From Rhodocollybia butyracea (taxonomy: Eukaryota > Basidiomycota > Agaricomycetes > Agaricales > Omphalotaceae): 64,000 nucleotides of DNA. This document shows positions 63,545 through 64,000 of the stretch, piece after piece; position 1 is the stretch's first letter, and every line of letters starts with the position of its first letter. The notes below the pieces were generated by a model. That model did no database searches, had not been told where the DNA came from, and worked only from the letters and a program-made list of their open reading frames with translations. Location of the stretch: contig JADNRY010000002.1 in NCBI GenBank assembly GCA_015501585.1, positions 620,001 through 684,000 of the forward strand. The letters run 5' to 3'. Both the position numbers and the translations under genes were made by a program.

Positions 63545-64000
63545 TGTTGAGTGTATATAGTGATAGAACACTTACTGCTTACATAAGCGATGTCCCACGG
63601 TCATATTCCGTCTCTAAACTATGTACTTTTATAGTAATCTTTCGTTACCATGTTGATATCTGCTCTAGTTTACTTTTTGGCTTTCATTTGTTCAGTTTGC
63701 AAGATATTTTCTCAGTTTGAGTGGTGACTGTTGAAAATATCTATGCGCGCACAATTGTGGACACCCATTTTCACGCCTCATGCGTTTCAGTACAAATAGA
63801 ACCAAACAACTACCTCTTCCTTACTCAGTTAGAAAGAGTCCAAATCAATATTCACATATCTTTGATTCAGTTCATTGTTTGCTGTCTATTGGAGTACTGA
63901 GGAACTATAAGGCTATTAGTACAACACTATAGTCGTTATACAGAGCATAACAACGCTGTACTAAGACGGGTATCACACTGCTTGGGTTAGCTGAAGGGCG
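63545..64000 (+). repeat. L2 LTR, running out of the window
   Basis: Starts TGTTGAGTGTATATAGTG and is still open at the last base; about 40 bp would complete it. Confidence 0.9.

Overview
The window looks like repeat-saturated accessory DNA from a filamentous basidiomycete, most likely an agaricomycete. Three things point there: short introns of about 50 bp with GTAAGT/GTATGT donors, a CACTA transposase of the type common in mushroom-forming fungi, and a Myb/SANT-like gene of a family expanded in those fungi. The genus is not determined. Almost everything is nested mobile DNA. Only three stretches look like ordinary gene remnants: a RING/coiled-coil fragment (about 29.7-30.4 kb), an unrecognised reading frame (about 21.8-23.0 kb) and a nearly complete Myb/SANT-like gene (62.8-63.3 kb).

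Layout. 1-17.2 kb: a long-inverted-repeat family. A palindrome is centred near 9.66 kb, a second is centred exactly at 13,071/13,072, and a third, direct partial copy follows. A complete Ty1/copia element (2,928-8,944, 516-bp LTRs, 5-bp target duplication) sits in the left arm and a 275-bp solo LTR in the right arm; the opposite arm preserves the empty site of each. 17.9-19.4 kb: decayed Ty3/gypsy pol end. 20.3-21.3 kb: a short DIRS-like derivative. 23.5-25.1 kb: a complete LTR-gag-LTR element with no pol. 25.5-27.7 kb: degenerate copia. 30.4-40.7 kb: a copia element whose 5' LTR was split by an 8.5-kb CACTA transposon, itself carrying an 828-bp solo LTR and a copia solo LTR. 40.7-51.2 kb: DIRS-like (tyrosine-recombinase) retroelements in head-to-tail arrays, with LTRs inserted. 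51.4-59.5 kb: two truncated copia elements. 59.5-62.8 kb: a third DIRS-like copy with an intact first ORF. 62.8-64 kb: the Myb/SANT-like gene and LTRs.

The most unusual signal is two families of 280-296 bp repeats (here A and B; 11 copies). They look like LTRs (TGTTGG...TAACA; seven copies with perfect 5-bp target duplications), but each carries a 74-nt tRNA-like module with Pol III A and B boxes. They resemble terminal-repeat miniature retrotransposons whose LTR has acquired a tRNA gene, analogous to the plant Cassandra elements with 5S rRNA. Other notable points are a gag-only element, DIRS head-to-tail junctions with about 1-kb internally deleted relatives, a shared primer-binding site matching the initiator-tRNA anticodon arm as in Drosophila copia, and repeated stop codons of a CGA-to-TGA kind that suggest CpG deamination of silenced elements.
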